From: Haemonchus contortus
Lineage: Eukaryota > Nematoda > Chromadorea > Rhabditida > Trichostrongylidae
Assembly (NCBI GenBank): GCA_000469685.2
Contig: LS997565.1
Span: forward strand, 40,883,166 to 40,947,165
Length of the DNA stretch: 64,000 nt
Direction of reading: 5' to 3'
Both the position numbers and the translations under genes were made by a program. Below are positions 1-13,000 of this stretch, piece after piece (positions within the stretch are counted from its first letter, which is position 1; every line of letters begins with the position of its first letter). The notes under the pieces are model-generated. The model did not search any database. It was not told the DNA's origin and saw nothing but the letters and a program-made list of their open reading frames with translations.

Positions 1-3000
1 TTTCTTTCAAGTGGTTGATCTGGAAATCTACCAGGAAAGCAGCCATTGATGTCGATTCCCTGAAAAAACCTCTATCCCTGACAAGAGCGACTCAGATGAC
101 ACAACCAGTGTAACTCTTACCTTGTGCCAGTAAACGAAAACGGGACAGGATCCATGCTGTCATCATCTTCACCGGCAATTTGAACACGTATCACACCAGA
201 TTTATCAACGATCTCCTAATGTGAAATCGAATTAAACAGAGAAATCATGAGACGGTTAATCACAGCATAAGAATTGACAGCTCACAAACCTGGATACATT
301 TCCCATTTTTGCCGATTAACTTCCCTACCAGGAATCGTGGCACGTGCACACATTCAACGCCAAAGTCAAGCTGCGCACGTGCTTTTTGTGCTGCTGCAGC
401 TGTTTTCGCAAAAATCTGGAAAAAATACAAGTGTGGTGTAAACCGGATAGCAAAAGCCCCAGATTTTTCTTTGAACATAAGACAAAAATTGACGAGCTGA
501 TATAGAGTAAACAATAGCTGCTAGATTTACGAAACTCTGGTTAAAATACAATTACTGGGAATGGCAAATATGAGCGGAAAAAAACTTAGTAACGAATTGA
601 AAGAAAAAGACACTCGGAGGAGTGTTCAATTCAACGGTTTATAAACAAGCACGTGATTAAAAACAAAAAACAGATTGATTAACCTTGATAATGCACGGCT
701 GCCCATCACCACCTCCTTCAAACACCTGAATATCGTCTATGTCCTCCACGTTGCGAGCTCTTTGAATGTTCGAACCGTGAGTTCCGATTGCCAATCCCAT
801 CAAATCTGCTGCAACCCTGAACACATCACAAGTTATTTAGCATACTTCCACCGAGCCCTAGTCGTATGTGTCGTACTCGAATTCGTCGACAAAAGGTGAG
901 TCCTTTTCATTGCGCGTGGAGCCGTGTTGGAGTAGACGTTCGGCTTCTTCAGCTCGAGCACGCAGCTGGTTTTTCAAACGCACATCCTATACCAAGTAAA
1001 TGATAAAAATGTCTGAATTTGATTAAAAGTGGAGCAAGAATAATGAAACTCACTCGGAAGAACATTTCACTAAGAACGATTGCTTTCTTTAGTGACATCG
1101 TACCAAATGAAGTCAATTTGATTTCGCGCGATTCCTGGAAAGCCAAATCGTTGGGAATGCTGAATCAGGCTTTCCTTCAAACAACTTTTTACCTTGTCAA
1201 AGCTCATGGAGATGTCCTTCACCGTGTTTTGGAATTCCATCAGGTTTCTATCAATTGAAAAGTGATCAACCAAATCTTCTGGCACGACTATAAAACAAAC
1301 CAGAATTGCTTAGATTTGAATGAGGAGAAATAATGCAAAAATTAATTCTTATATTGGATATTCGTCTCATTTACATGATGTCATCACAAAGAAGCACAAA
1401 AACGCATCACCAAAAACGAAAAAGGTGGTAGTTTTTGGCATCAAAACTGCTTACAGTTTATTTTCCACTATGCTCAAAATTTAGAAATCTCAAAAAAACC
1501 CATAGTATGTCCGTACCTATGGAATCCGTCCTCAAATCTGCAGCACTAACTTGTGTGTACACGGCACCATGGCGACATTTGTTGGCTGCCACCACATCGG
1601 TATGCTGTGGGCCTTCAACCGAGTCAACCACGATGAAATCGGCCTGCAAAATAAGGCATAAAAACGCGAGCACAGATAGGGTTTCTAAAAAATCTATTCA
1701 GGCAGATCGATTATTGTGCCTGACATGATAAAAACAGACGATGACATATGGGTGCAATACTTGTCAATCTACAGCAAGCCGGGCTAATTCAACAACCAGC
1801 TTAGAAGAAGTCGTCTATAAATTAAAGAAAAAAAACGAAGCATGGTGGCAATCCTCATAAAAAAATAACTCCCGACACCTTTTCTCAATTAGCTTCACGA
1901 GACGATGACTCCCACAGAAATATTCGCTATAAACCACGGAAAAAGAGGCTCTCAATCAATGTGCTGTCTGCTGAACCCTGCGATGTTTGACAAGCAGTAA
2001 AAACGTGATCAATATCAGGTGGATTGAGGCACAAACGGTGGCATTTTCAATGTTCCTTTATTCACTACTGATTTTCAACAGAGTTAGAGTTACTCGTAAT
2101 GTTCCAAGTAAATACTTTTGACTACTCCATAACAGCATTTCTGGCTGAAGATTTCCACAATTCGGAATCCTTGCTTGTCACATCAAACTCCTGGTGGCCG
2201 AGTTAAAATGGGAACTATATCACATATATATGCTCTAACTTATAAAAATATAGTCAAGTTTTTCCACTGAAAGTCTAATGAAAAGGAGAAACCTGGGATA
2301 ACCCAAACCAAAAACATGTTACTGTAATGTACGACAAATTTTTGCAGCACAATTAAAAATAAAAAAGTTAAGACTCTGTAGTTCATTAGAAATTCTTTCA
2401 GACGAATGACAAACGAGTTGCCAACTAAAGAGAGGAAAGAAGAAGCAAAAAAATCTCATACCGATGCTTAAGTTCAAAAAGATCGGTGCAATTTTTGGCG
2501 GCTCTTACCTTGATCTCGCGGACCGACGCTCTTTGCCATCCTGATTGACCATTCGTCTGTTCAAACAGTGCCTCAATTACATCACCTTTGTGAATCGGAT
2601 GGGATGATTGTGCTTGCAAAACTCGGCAATTTGCGAAATTTACTGTTTCCCTTGGACGCCAATCTCCGGGATAGGAAGTCTGAAATTACTTTTACTAAAT
2701 ATCACAGCCATGTATCCGAATCATTCAGAAAAACAGCACAACATGAAAACAATGATCAAATCTTCCGGGTAAAAATATCATATTCCTTGGTTGAAAATGG
2801 AACATAAGACACCCACCTCCAAAAAACTTTCATCCTTAGAAATCCTCTCAGCTAAGGCTGGATAGTACACACCATCGATGTTTACCTAAATCAGCAAAAT
2901 TTGATCTCATAAAAATGAAAAACTTAAAGAAACGTAAAATTAATTGTTACGACGAAACACCTTTGCTACGACATCGATGATTCCTTATTTTACATTACAA

Positions 3001-6000
3001 CTAACTATAGTCCACCAACCTAGGTTTTTTAGGCGAAATGGTATGAAAGCAAAAACTTTCGAAAGAGAATGTTATGCTCAAAACTTGCTATTTGTAACAA
3101 TGACTGTTCGCTTTCAAGAAATTAATGGTATCATTAATAGCAACATTTTTCGGTTCATTCCATAACAACCAGATTGATTAAATTTTGGAATGTTTGGAAC
3201 AATACTGTACACGAGGGAGTTCCTCAGCGAATTTCTATGAGAAGGAAGTAGAGAAGATTCGTTTGTAGGAAACGCAAGGGTCAAGCGAATGCTTTGGATA
3301 CTAAAAGAATTGAGTGGTACATTAGTGGAAATGGAAAGGACAAAGAGAACGCCTTTTGATAGCCTCTCTTTCCACAGCGCCGGTCCTATCTTTAAGGCCC
3401 ATAATATTCCACTTTGTAAGGTACATCAATCAGACTAGGCTGTCATCTTTTTATCGTGTAAGTCACCTCTGCCTTGAAGACGAAGTCCCTCCAATTTATT
3501 GATTTCCATTATTTGCTCACAAAAGCACTTCATGAGCAGCGACAATGCATATAGCTTATCAATATGAGAACTTGTTCACAAAACAAAAGAGAACAGAAAT
3601 GAGCAGAAACTTCTCCCTCAAAGTAAGGTAAGGAGATCTCACGCCAAATGAAGCACTAGATGCATGAATCGGCCATTCCAGACCAGCGAAGCCTACACCC
3701 TCTCGTGTGATATCAGCCGTCTGATCTAATGGAAAACATTCACTGGGACATTGACGGCTCACTAATGGTCACCACCACAATTATGAATGAAAGTGAGAGG
3801 AAATTACCAAGAGCGTAGTTCTTTGTTTGTTGCTAGCTGATCACTTCTATCGAAAGGGACCTTGTCATTGACTTAGAGCAACTCCTTGATCGCACAACAA
3901 TTTGAGAAACAAAAAATTAAAAACGATGACCTGCTGCATTCTCTAACAAAAATAATTTTGACGTATTCAAGGCAGGATGAAAAATCGATAACATGAACTT
4001 TTAACACTGGTCCGTTTCTTAGTTCCAATCGGTATGCGAATTTTATTCAAGATCGCAGAGGCGTTGGAATGACTACATGACCCACTGAATAAATCGTGGG
4101 ACCAGCAGATTTAGAAGCGCAGGTATCTTCCCAGATGAGTGAATCGCCCAGATGAAATCTCGGATGACGTGGGTCAGTATTGGAAAGAGATTGAAGCTCG
4201 GACTATGAGTGCGATAGCTCGGCTTTATCCTATAGTGCCTCACCTTTGAATTCCAGAACCTCGTAGTCTCAAACGCATTAACTAGAAGCCCTTGCAGAAC
4301 AGTTTTCACGAAAAGGATATGAGGGCCAGTCAATCTCATCGAGAGGCCACAAATGTGCCAGGAAGGAACTGGATCTTTTTTGGATGCGTAATGAGCCTAT
4401 AAGATGACTTAATGGTTTGCCTGGACGGAGAATCGATACTGCGATCGACAAAATGCTGTTATGTCACTAGCACCTTGTAGTAAACATTTGGGGAACCTTT
4501 GCGATATGGGATTACTAGGTTCTGCTGCTCTGACTTCAAATTTCTTACAACCAGGATGTTATGGCTTCAGAGCTCGACAAACTGCGAGCTCGGAATTTAG
4601 CTGCAACATCTGTTTCCTACAAGCATGACTGGAGCTTTGCCAAACCGAAACAAACATACTTTTTGCATTGAATATGACATTTAGAAATAGTGTGAATGAG
4701 GAAAACCGTGTTAATTGCTTGAATTCGTAGAATGAATAGCACGATATATGGTTTTTTGACCTCCGCTCACATTTCAACTTGGTGTACACGCAATCCGCAT
4801 GTCTAACGAGTGAATGTATGGTTGCAAAATATATTCTTTGCTTTGGCTCCTTACATTTCCTCAACGCTTGAAAATGACATCTGTACTTTACTTCTACTAC
4901 CGAAAAATCGTCGAAAAATAATTTTGTCTTACATGGCGTTTTGGCTGGAGTGCATTAGATGAATACTCATGTTAAAACCTCCCAATCAGGTCACTGCCTA
5001 AGGGTCACTGCTTTACCGCAACGAATTAACGTCCGGTTTTAAGATTCCTTTTGCAGATGAGGATGGTCAAAATACTTTGAATAACAATTCCGGTAATAAA
5101 GCAGCGGTCCCATTGTCATAGAAGGACACAATGCACATTTCTAATATAACGAAATAATGAAGCAGGGTTAAAGCTGCGTAAGCATCAGAGGAAGGGTCCT
5201 GCTTAGCTGTTCCGCAAGAGGAAGTTTTACCCCAGTGATGGAAATTTGTTTGTGACTTAGTAGTGATCATCTAATGCAGCCAGGTCAACGATTTCTAGAC
5301 AAGAGGAAGCAGGTCATCAAAATTGACCTTAAGTCACCCTCATTGAGGAGATGCCTCTCATCATTTCTCGAACTCATTCCTCATTTCGCCATCCCTTAGA
5401 GAACGCGCCTGAGGTATACAGTCTTTGCAGAGAAATCATAATTCACTTATACGTTAACCTGCCACCAATTTTTTAAGGCGGTAAAATAGGGCTTGAAAAT
5501 TGCTGTGAAGGAAACGTTATGAAATGATCATTCAAGGAAAAAATAGCTATTGCTTCTTCGAGTAGGAAATCAAAGACCTATCAGTACATTTTGAATGTTA
5601 AATGCGAAATATCTAAATTTTCTATCAGTGATCAAACAATTTAAAAAAGACCACGCAGGTTTTAATTGTAACAGACATATTCTTTTAAGAACAATCAGAA
5701 CGTTAGAAAGCAAGTAAAACGGTAAACTTCTGCGGTACATTATAAACATTTTAACGAAAAATATTAGCCCTGGACGTTCCCATATATTATGAATTCAAAT
5801 ACAATAAATGTTGAACACTAGTGCCAGTATATGATCTTACTAGCGATTTGCCTCTGAGCCTACATTAAAGTAAGAAGTGAAATCCCTACCCTTCGAAACC
5901 ATCCCACCCACAGAAGAGAAGTATGCAAATCAAAAGCTACTCTGAGTTTTCATTGTAATAAAGTTTTTGAGTGCTTAAGCGAACTACTTCATAATCAGTG

Positions 6001-6435
6001 AAGACTGATTGTGAAAAGATTTCAATTGTCTGTACTAGTTTCATGCATTTCTTATGGAGAACTTTCTTTATCCTTGTCTGAACCTCCGAATACTCCGATT
6101 AGGTTCCGCCTTGTATATGAAGAAAAATAAGGTGGAATTTTATATTGAATCAAGCTGACAATTGAAAACCTCGTGGAAAAAGGAATAACTTTTAGCCAAT
6201 TGGTAAAAACCTTTCCTTGAGAAGCGTCATGAGGATTGTCGATATTGTCATAGTTACTATCCTTATGGTAACCAACTGAAAGATATATATGCATTTAAAA
6301 AAAAAACTTTCTAGCTTTTGCAAACCGAAGAAGCAGAAAATTGATTGCTGAGGGACAAAGCTTACGGGCGATGGTTTTCGACCGGTTTTCGGTTGGACAA
6401 AAAGCTGATCTTTGTCGACTCACCTCGACGTTCAT
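1..6435 (-). CDS. FMR1: FMRP/FXR-family RNA-binding protein (Agenet/Tudor plus KH domains), 3' end outside window
   Basis: Homologue of the fragile X protein, an RNA-binding translational regulator of neuronal mRNAs. Exons on the minus strand are 6424-6435, 2817-2885, 2509-2679, 1517-1643, 1193-1287, 1054-1134, 877-986, 684-816, 290-415, 121-215 and 1-59 (continues beyond the window); every junction is GT/AG and keeps phase, giving about 359 residues. The start codon at 6435 opens a four-codon exon and has an in-frame TAA upstream. Residues 5-127 correspond to the two Agenet/Tudor repeats (WRPRETVNFANCRV near residue 35). Residues 128-185 (VPEDL...) correspond to KH0. KH1 has its GTHG loop at about 233-236 and KH2 its GKNG loop at about 301-304, followed by EIVDKSGVIRVQI. 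The exon at 1-59 matches the segment just after KH2 (NHLKE). The isoleucine just before GKNG, which corresponds to the residue hit by the human I304N mutation, is present. The 5' exons are separated by a 3.5-kb intron 1; later introns are mostly 50-900 bp. Family assignment is firm; the C-terminal RGG part is not visible. Confidence 0.93.
2886..6423 (-). other. Large intron 1 of the FMRP homologue
   Basis: This 3.5-kb intron separates the four-codon first exon from the first Agenet exon. The open frames in it are short, lack splice context and resemble no family I know. I found no transposon ends or tandem repeats. Nothing functional is visible beyond its size. Confidence 0.6.
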
Positions 6436-6539
6436 GACGACCAATCGATGACGATCTTAGCAGCTTAGACGATCAGGATCGAATTCGAAACTATCGAAAC
6501 ACACACAGACACGCACCCGTACGTAGCAAGTGGACAGCA

Positions 6540-6630
6540 GCTGTGATGAGAGCGGCGGCGGCTGCGGCCGCGGCGACTTGCGAGGTCCGTGCTCGCGGCG
6601 ATCCCCTCCGCCGTCGTTGCCTGCCAATTC
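6540..6630 (-). promoter_or_regulatory. GC-rich, CCG-repeat-like tract upstream of the FMRP homologue
   Basis: About 105 to 195 bp upstream of the FMRP start codon the sequence becomes GC-rich, with short CCG/GCC runs on the sense strand around 6552-6575 and a NotI-like GCGGCCGC. It lies in the expected promoter or 5' leader in a window that is otherwise AT-rich. Position and composition are seen directly; a promoter role is inference. Confidence 0.35.
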
Positions 6631-7679
6631 TGCTCCACTACATGGCTGCATGTACGCAGCGAAATTTAAACGTTGGTTATTAAATTGCACACGGTGGGAA
6701 CGTTTTGTGGGATTGTGATGTTCTTTCTGGATCTGGTCATCTTCTGGACATCCCAAACCAGTTTCAGCCTCTTGGGGTTTATTTGGAAGGGATCCAATGC
6801 AGCGGATATTGGGATATATTGAATTCTAATCGATATCCAGTACTTTTTAATAGTTATATCGCCTCTTTTAGATTGAGGGTATGGTGAAGTATTGCGTATT
6901 TCCTCTCCAACCACATCAGGATCAAAAACTAAACCAATTGAAGAGAACGGTCTGATTGGGAGTGCGCCGTGCACTTGTTAACCACTCAGTGCGTGAACTT
7001 GGGCTGTAAGTTGTAGGCCCTGAACAATGTTCAGTCCCGTTTTTGTCTGCTCTTAATGTGAATCTAATGACACTCAAAGGAGATGAACGACGAAGCATTT
7101 GTCAGGCTTGGGTGGTATAAAACGTGGAAATCATGTCAGTGAGGCTGGCGCCTCCTGCCACTGCGCTATCTCAATTTTGCTTCCTTAGCTGATGTTATAG
7201 AAAAAGCCGCATGAAGAGCGTTGATTGATGCAATTAGGATTTGTGGCTGGTTCGTTTAAGTCATACTTTTTAATCTGGCTTGTGATTTTACCCTTTACGA
7301 CTTGAGTAAATCTTCTGTTGTCTGGGAATCTTTCGATTGATATCGTCGGAGATGACCGTCAGGTGAATTCTTCATAGAAACTTCATGAAATGAGCATTAA
7401 ATCTTGAAATTTTGGGAAAATTTTCAAATGAAAACTGTGCGCTTCCATTGCAATCAGGACGTGCATTATGTCTTTGTTGAGAGTATTGAAGAGATGGTCC
7501 AGGGACGAAATCGTGATAATATGGATCAGCACAATGTCCGAATTCTCTGCGTGAAAATGCGAATCGTATGCACTATCCGTAAAGCTGGAAGAGGGTAGAT
7601 GTCCCCCTCTATGAGCGCTAAGCTTAACCGTATTTCGTGGTAATCTTGGGGTGCGCCATGCATGCGACTTCTTATATTC
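6631..7679. other. Intergenic, no gene seen
   Basis: Open frames here are short and lack convincing splice sites or family resemblance. No transposon ends were recognised before the MITE that begins at 7680. Confidence 0.5.
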
Positions 7680-7936
7680 GGGTGTGGTGCGTTAGGAACG
7701 AAATGGTCGCGTCGCGGTGAGAGGGGCGTCGCGCGCGAAGGAATGTAGCAGGATGCAGCAATAGGTAAGAAATACAAGAACAAAAGTACTAATAGTAGAA
7801 TTATTCATAAAATAATGATCGCATATCGATCGAGCTGTATGAAGAACGCTAAAGCTGGGTAACGGCGAATGAGTGGTCCGCGACAGCCGCGTGCGGCGAA
7901 TCGATTACCCAAAATCGTTCCTAACGCCCGTCTCCC
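7680..7936. mobile_element. Mutator-like MITE, copy 1 of 3
   Basis: Non-autonomous element of 257 bp. It begins GGGTGTGGTGCGTTAGGAAC and its other end is the imperfect inverse (GGGAGACGGGCGTTAGGAAC read inward). A perfect 9-bp direct repeat CTTATATTC flanks it at 7671-7679 and 7937-7945. Copies 2 and 3 at 44674 and 50006 have the same ends and different 9-bp duplications, so the borders are well fixed. A 9-bp duplication with GGG ends fits Mutator-like transposons; no transposase is encoded. Confidence 0.9.
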
Positions 7937-7945
7937 CTTATATTC

Positions 7946-9000
7946 ACCTATGTATACAAGTTCGATCAAGACCCTATCAATGCAAAGTGCACATCATAGG
8001 AGCCCTTTGAAACCGCTTCAATGCCGCTGATTAGTACCGATCGGACTTGTCATTGTCGGAAGAAGCCTCACTATCTTTGGGGAATTGTTTGTCTTTCTAA
8101 TTGTCTCTTGGGGGTGTAAGTGATCAAAAGTTGCCCAATGAATCATAACGGAGGTTGTTTTCTGGACCTTTCCGTGCTCATGAATGTTCTTCCAGGTCCT
8201 GAAACTATGCGCAGGTTGAGTTACCCAACAATAATTTGATCTGACACATCTCCACATCAGTCTGGTTGTATCAGAGACACATTTACAAAAACAAGGCTCT
8301 AGACTCGGAAAATTTGGGTTATTGTAACACATTGTACGCATTGACTACTGGTTTAGACCTGGAGTCAAATGCATGGCGTACCTTAAAAGATTCGGCCATC
8401 TACTATTTTCTGCACAAGTCGGGACCACCACTACGTAAATAATAGATGTGTCAGAAATATCTTCCACAAAGCACTACGGCCAGTCGCCTCCGTGGGTGTC
8501 TCCTTGACGACTCTTTCAAAGGGTCTGCCACATGTCGATTCCTCCAGGTAGACTTTATTTTTTTCAGAGGTTCATGTGTTTATACTTCATTATGGTCAAG
8601 CTTTTTGATGTTTTCGAAGGGTACTCACAAGCACTCGTCAAGTTACATTTTTTTCGACGAATTTACGATACCCCACTGAGCAGTCTTTCAAGCACACTTT
8701 TCCCGATTTTGGATTTTTATTTTTTTTTTGGAAATATCGCAAAAATTTAGTAGCGCGCTACAGAAAAAAGTTACTACATCCCAAGCGGGCTCTTTATTTT
8801 AATTTCTGACCATCCGACCTCCTTTCACCCTCCGTTACTAAAGCATTAACTTCCCTCGCACTGTTTCTTGACAATTTCTGGGCTGACCCTAACGCCCACC
8901 TAAAGCCATGCTTCGCCCAGCAAAGCTCTGCGATAGGTGACTGGAATCAGTAGATAAGTCTAAGGTATTCGCTGGGCCTTCAGTTACCGATTCGCATTAA
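7946..9000. other. Intergenic, no gene seen
   Basis: A 107-codon minus-strand frame at 8018-8341 and short plus-strand frames near 8446-8750 have no recognisable domain or splice context. A possible ten-codon start exon, ATG at about 8910 followed by a GT donor, has the wrong phase for the exon at 9165 and is not accepted. Confidence 0.4.
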
Positions 9001-10057
9001 GGTAAATTGACGCAGAACACTCCCCCCACCCCTCCCCCTCTATGAAATCGCCGCGTTGCAACAGCGCGCGTTTCAGGCCTGATAGTTTTGGAATGCTGTA
9101 TTGTAATTGTAAATGCATTATTAATAGCGAGTCGGACTTTTCTAACTTACGATTGATTGTTTAGAAATCTACAAAGACGACAGGGACAAGAATGTCGTAC
9201 ATTCTGTCAGACCTATTTCCCCCGACGATTTTCCAATCGAGCGAATTGACAGGACTGATGACGTTTATACCCACATTGATACTGCTCACGACCAGGACCA
9301 TGAATTTTGGAAGAGACTGTCCGAACCTATTGGCTTCTCAGAATGTATCCCCGGTAAGCCTAATTGAGGAATTCACTATTTTACGCCTTTGTAAATGACA
9401 GAGTTTTTTCATATTTCACTGACTTCATGTCAGTATCTGGGCTGCCCAGCAACGAGATATGTGGGCTAAACACAACCACTCACCCCAACGCACGCTTCAT
9501 CCTCTATGGGTGTGTCTCTGTAAAGACCTTTCCGGACTTTTGCCCTTCAAATGAAAAAGGAAAGAGCTTCGGTTGACCATCAGAATAAATGGCTCTAACT
9601 TCTGTCGTTAGACGCTTGGAAACCTCAGCGAAATGACGCCGAACGCTGATAGTTCCGCACCGCAACGGCGCGCGTCTCTAATCGGCAACTGCCAGAGCGC
9701 TAGAATAGAAAGAGTAGAAGATTTGTTCTTTGTTAAGCAAGTAAGCTATCTATCACAGACTTGATTGTTTAGAAATCTACAACAATGATAGCGTCGACAA
9801 TGGCAGCCATTCCTTCAAACCCATTTACGTCGAAGATTTTACAGTCGATCCAATCAATGACACCGATCACGTTGAAACCCACACTGATACGATCTATGAT
9901 GAAGTGCTTAGTAGACTGAAGAAAGGTTTCAAACCTATTGACCTCTCAGAAGGGTTGGATCATCCTGGTACACATAGACAAGGTGTTCCCAGTTTGACGC
10001 CATACGTTCCGCTTGATCCAGTCATGTTCACTCCAGAATATTACCTGCTCCACGACG
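9001..10057 (+). repeat. Tandem duplication of an exon with its upstream intron
   Basis: The exon at 9165-9353 and the exon at 9773-10057 both follow the acceptor context TTGATTGTTTAG and both begin AAATCTACAA. The intron sequence ahead of each also matches (GACGC.GAACRCT and AACRGCGCGCG motifs near 9011/9637 and 9060/9665). Both exons enter and leave in phase 1, so duplication leaves the reading frame intact. Unit length is about 610 bp. The second exon has gained about 32 codons at its 3' end. Confidence 0.75.
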
Positions 10058-13000
10058 GTGAGTCTGAACACTTATTACTCAACCTTTTAGGTCCAACTCC
10101 ATTTCCCTTTCTCCCGTTGAAAGCACTGGCACAAAAGGTCGAAAACATGATCCAACCTTTGTGAGTCCGATGAATAGGCAAGGTAGCGCAGAGATGAGCT
10201 AACACATCCTGAAAAGTTGAGTATGGGGACTAGTGGGACATGATAAGGCTTGAGAGAGGGCATGACTTGACGAAGGGGACTGCCCACCTTAGACTAACTT
10301 AAGCCTTTTCCGGGCTGGACTGACAGAATGAAATGAGGCCCAGTGGTAGGTCGTTCCCTGTTTTCCTTCCCTACCTGTACGAACACACTCATCTAACCTA
10401 ATCATTGATACTTTCCTGTTAAGTACTCCAATCCGTGCTCTTTCGGCTTCGACATAGTCGGAGTCTTAGAAGATTTTGGTTGCTTGCTGCTTCAGTGATT
10501 CCTGTCGAACTAGAACTACCTGCATCAATCCCTTCGCATTGTCCGTCTGCCAAACTGCCACAAATTGGAACGCTGAAAGGGACTCAAGTCCATTCAGCGT
10601 TCCGATTCCGATGGAGTGCGACGCCGTTTGCTCGTCGGTACGCTACAGTGTCCATAGGAGCCCGGGCACAACGCTCCGCCCAAAGTGTTAGGCCATACTC
10701 CTTCAAACCCTCAATGATCAACTGTTGTTGTTGACAACTTTCTTTAGTAGTTTACACCTCCTTTTGTTATTTCCAGAGCCCAAGTTTATTCGCCGTAGAT
10801 ATCCCTCTTTAACCACAAGCTACGACTACACTGTTCCCACCACGTCATACACGGTCACGAGGCCTGTGAAGCGAAGTAACAGGACTTTGACAACCACCCC
10901 ATATGACAGCGGTACAAAGCCACCATTCGATGGTGAAACAACCAACAGGTCGACCTACAACTGGATTCAGCCTGTATGGCAGCCCAGGGTGTGAGTTTCT
11001 GAATTTACTTCTAGTGAAGAGGTTACTTGATAAGGAAATTTCAGAACTCCTGATGATGAACTGGGCCGACGTGATATGCCTTTCTATTCGGATACAACAA
11101 ACAGATCCGAGTACGTTTCAAAGGCGGTCGATCGCCCAAAAAGGTGGGTAAAGGAATGTCAACAGAGCTCGGCTTTGTGTGATACTCCGAATAACGCTCA
11201 TGACGGTTAATGTTAATGTTAAGCTGTTGTACCGCATCGTCCAGCCAGGTATCACTGATTAAAACTCTCAGAAATCACTTGTTTCGACTTGATAATTTGT
11301 TAACTGCTGTTATTTCGCCGCAGTACGCGAACCGAAAGTCTCACAAGGTTGGCGATTTATGGACAAAACTTCAGTCTCGGACGGGACTCGAACCCGTACT
11401 TGCCCTTTCCGAGGACCAGACTCGAACCCGTACATGTCCTTTCCCGTCCGAGACTGAAGTTTTGTCCATAAATCGCCAACCTTGTGAGACTCTCAGAAAT
11501 CATTTATCGTGACTATCATTTCCCCCTTTAAAGCGGCTTCCTACCCTGAGGGATTGGTGCAGTAATTTTGAATTGACTATAATTTTTAATGTCACCACTT
11601 TTCCTTTCGCCAGCCGTTTTTCCTTCTTTCTATGTACTGACGACGTAAAGTCCTACTGTGCCCTGTAATCGGTAGTTCTTCTCAAGAGTTTTTCTGAAAA
11701 CGGAATGCTATAAAAGACTGTTCAGCGATAGTCGAACTATCTTATGCACCATTCACCAGTGTCGAAAAATGTGTAAATCTCGGGGGCCTCTGTACTCCTG
11801 TACAAGGAGTACCTAGCCTTACTTCAGGATCCTGTGCTTGTAGGCTGAAGCTTAATTCCTTCAGGGCTTCGTCCGCCAAGGTTGATCGACCGAAAGCACC
11901 GTTTTATTCGGAAACGACTAATGCGGCAGTATACCTTCCGAAGGAGCTGGAACGCAGTGCGGAGAAGTATGTACATACTCTTATGACCGTGTTGAACAGA
12001 CTTTTTGGAACTTCTCAGATGGGATGATGTATGAACTAAAAAAGCTTTTATTCGTGAAAAAGGCTGTCCATAGGGTTCAAAGTGTTATCTCTTTCTCGGA
12101 AGTATTTAGGAAGACGAAGGAGAGGAAAGAAGAGCGGCCTAAAGTCAGATTCTACGATGAGACCACAAATCGAGCCGATTTCGTCAAGAAGTCTGTTCAA
12201 CCTACACGAGTAAGGTAATAGTAACTTGATTGGAATAAAAAGTAACAGGAAAGTTTGAAGACTAAAGAACGGATTGTTGTTATAGAGTCGCTGTGAGTCA
12301 GTCCCCACACAGTAGAGCACATTGTAAAATTATAATAAAATAAAATGTTAAAATTCGTGCAGTTGTGAGGAATCGATTGAATGCCAATGAACTGTTTCTA
12401 TAACAATTACCATTCAGACAACCCTATAACCGGCCTGCAGAACAGCCACCCTTCAACGACGAAACAACGAACAAGGTCGAGTATACAGCAAAGGTGAGCT
12501 TTTCCATGTACACAAAGGAAAAAGTGCCGATCCATCTGGAAATTATCTGCAGATAGTTGTTCTCCTGCTCTCACCAAATTATAGTTTGTACCAAATATTA
12601 AAATTAGGTATATATCGTATGAATCTAGACAAGACGTTTCAGACCGAACCGAAAAGCTGTCCAGCAGAGCGTTTCATTGAAACAAAGAAATGGTACGTTG
12701 TTTAGCTGATTCTTAGCGAATGTTGAGCCGTTCTGATGAGTGAGAGAGAACAGAAAGGAGTTGTGGCAAAGTCTATGAATAGAAGCATTGAGAGGGAACT
12801 AGTGGGACGATTGGACGAGTTTTTCATAGTTGAGAAAAAATGTGAGAAATTTTAACGGAATGAAAAAAAGCTTGAAACTGGAACTGGGGAGAGGAACTTT
12901 TCAGGTCATTGTAAGGCGGAGTAAAGCTAAACGTGTTGCCTTTGTAGATGTGTCCCCTCACGGGTCCTTTTTTCCTCCTCTTCTTGAACAGAAACTCAAT

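Noticed and set aside
8908..8937. Possible first exon (ATG then GT donor) for the gene at 9165
   Set aside because: It ends in phase 2, while the next exon needs phase 1; joining gives an early stop.
11380..11440. Possible tRNA genes in the 11.4-kb foldback
   Set aside because: Only T-arm-like motifs are present; no full cloverleaf.
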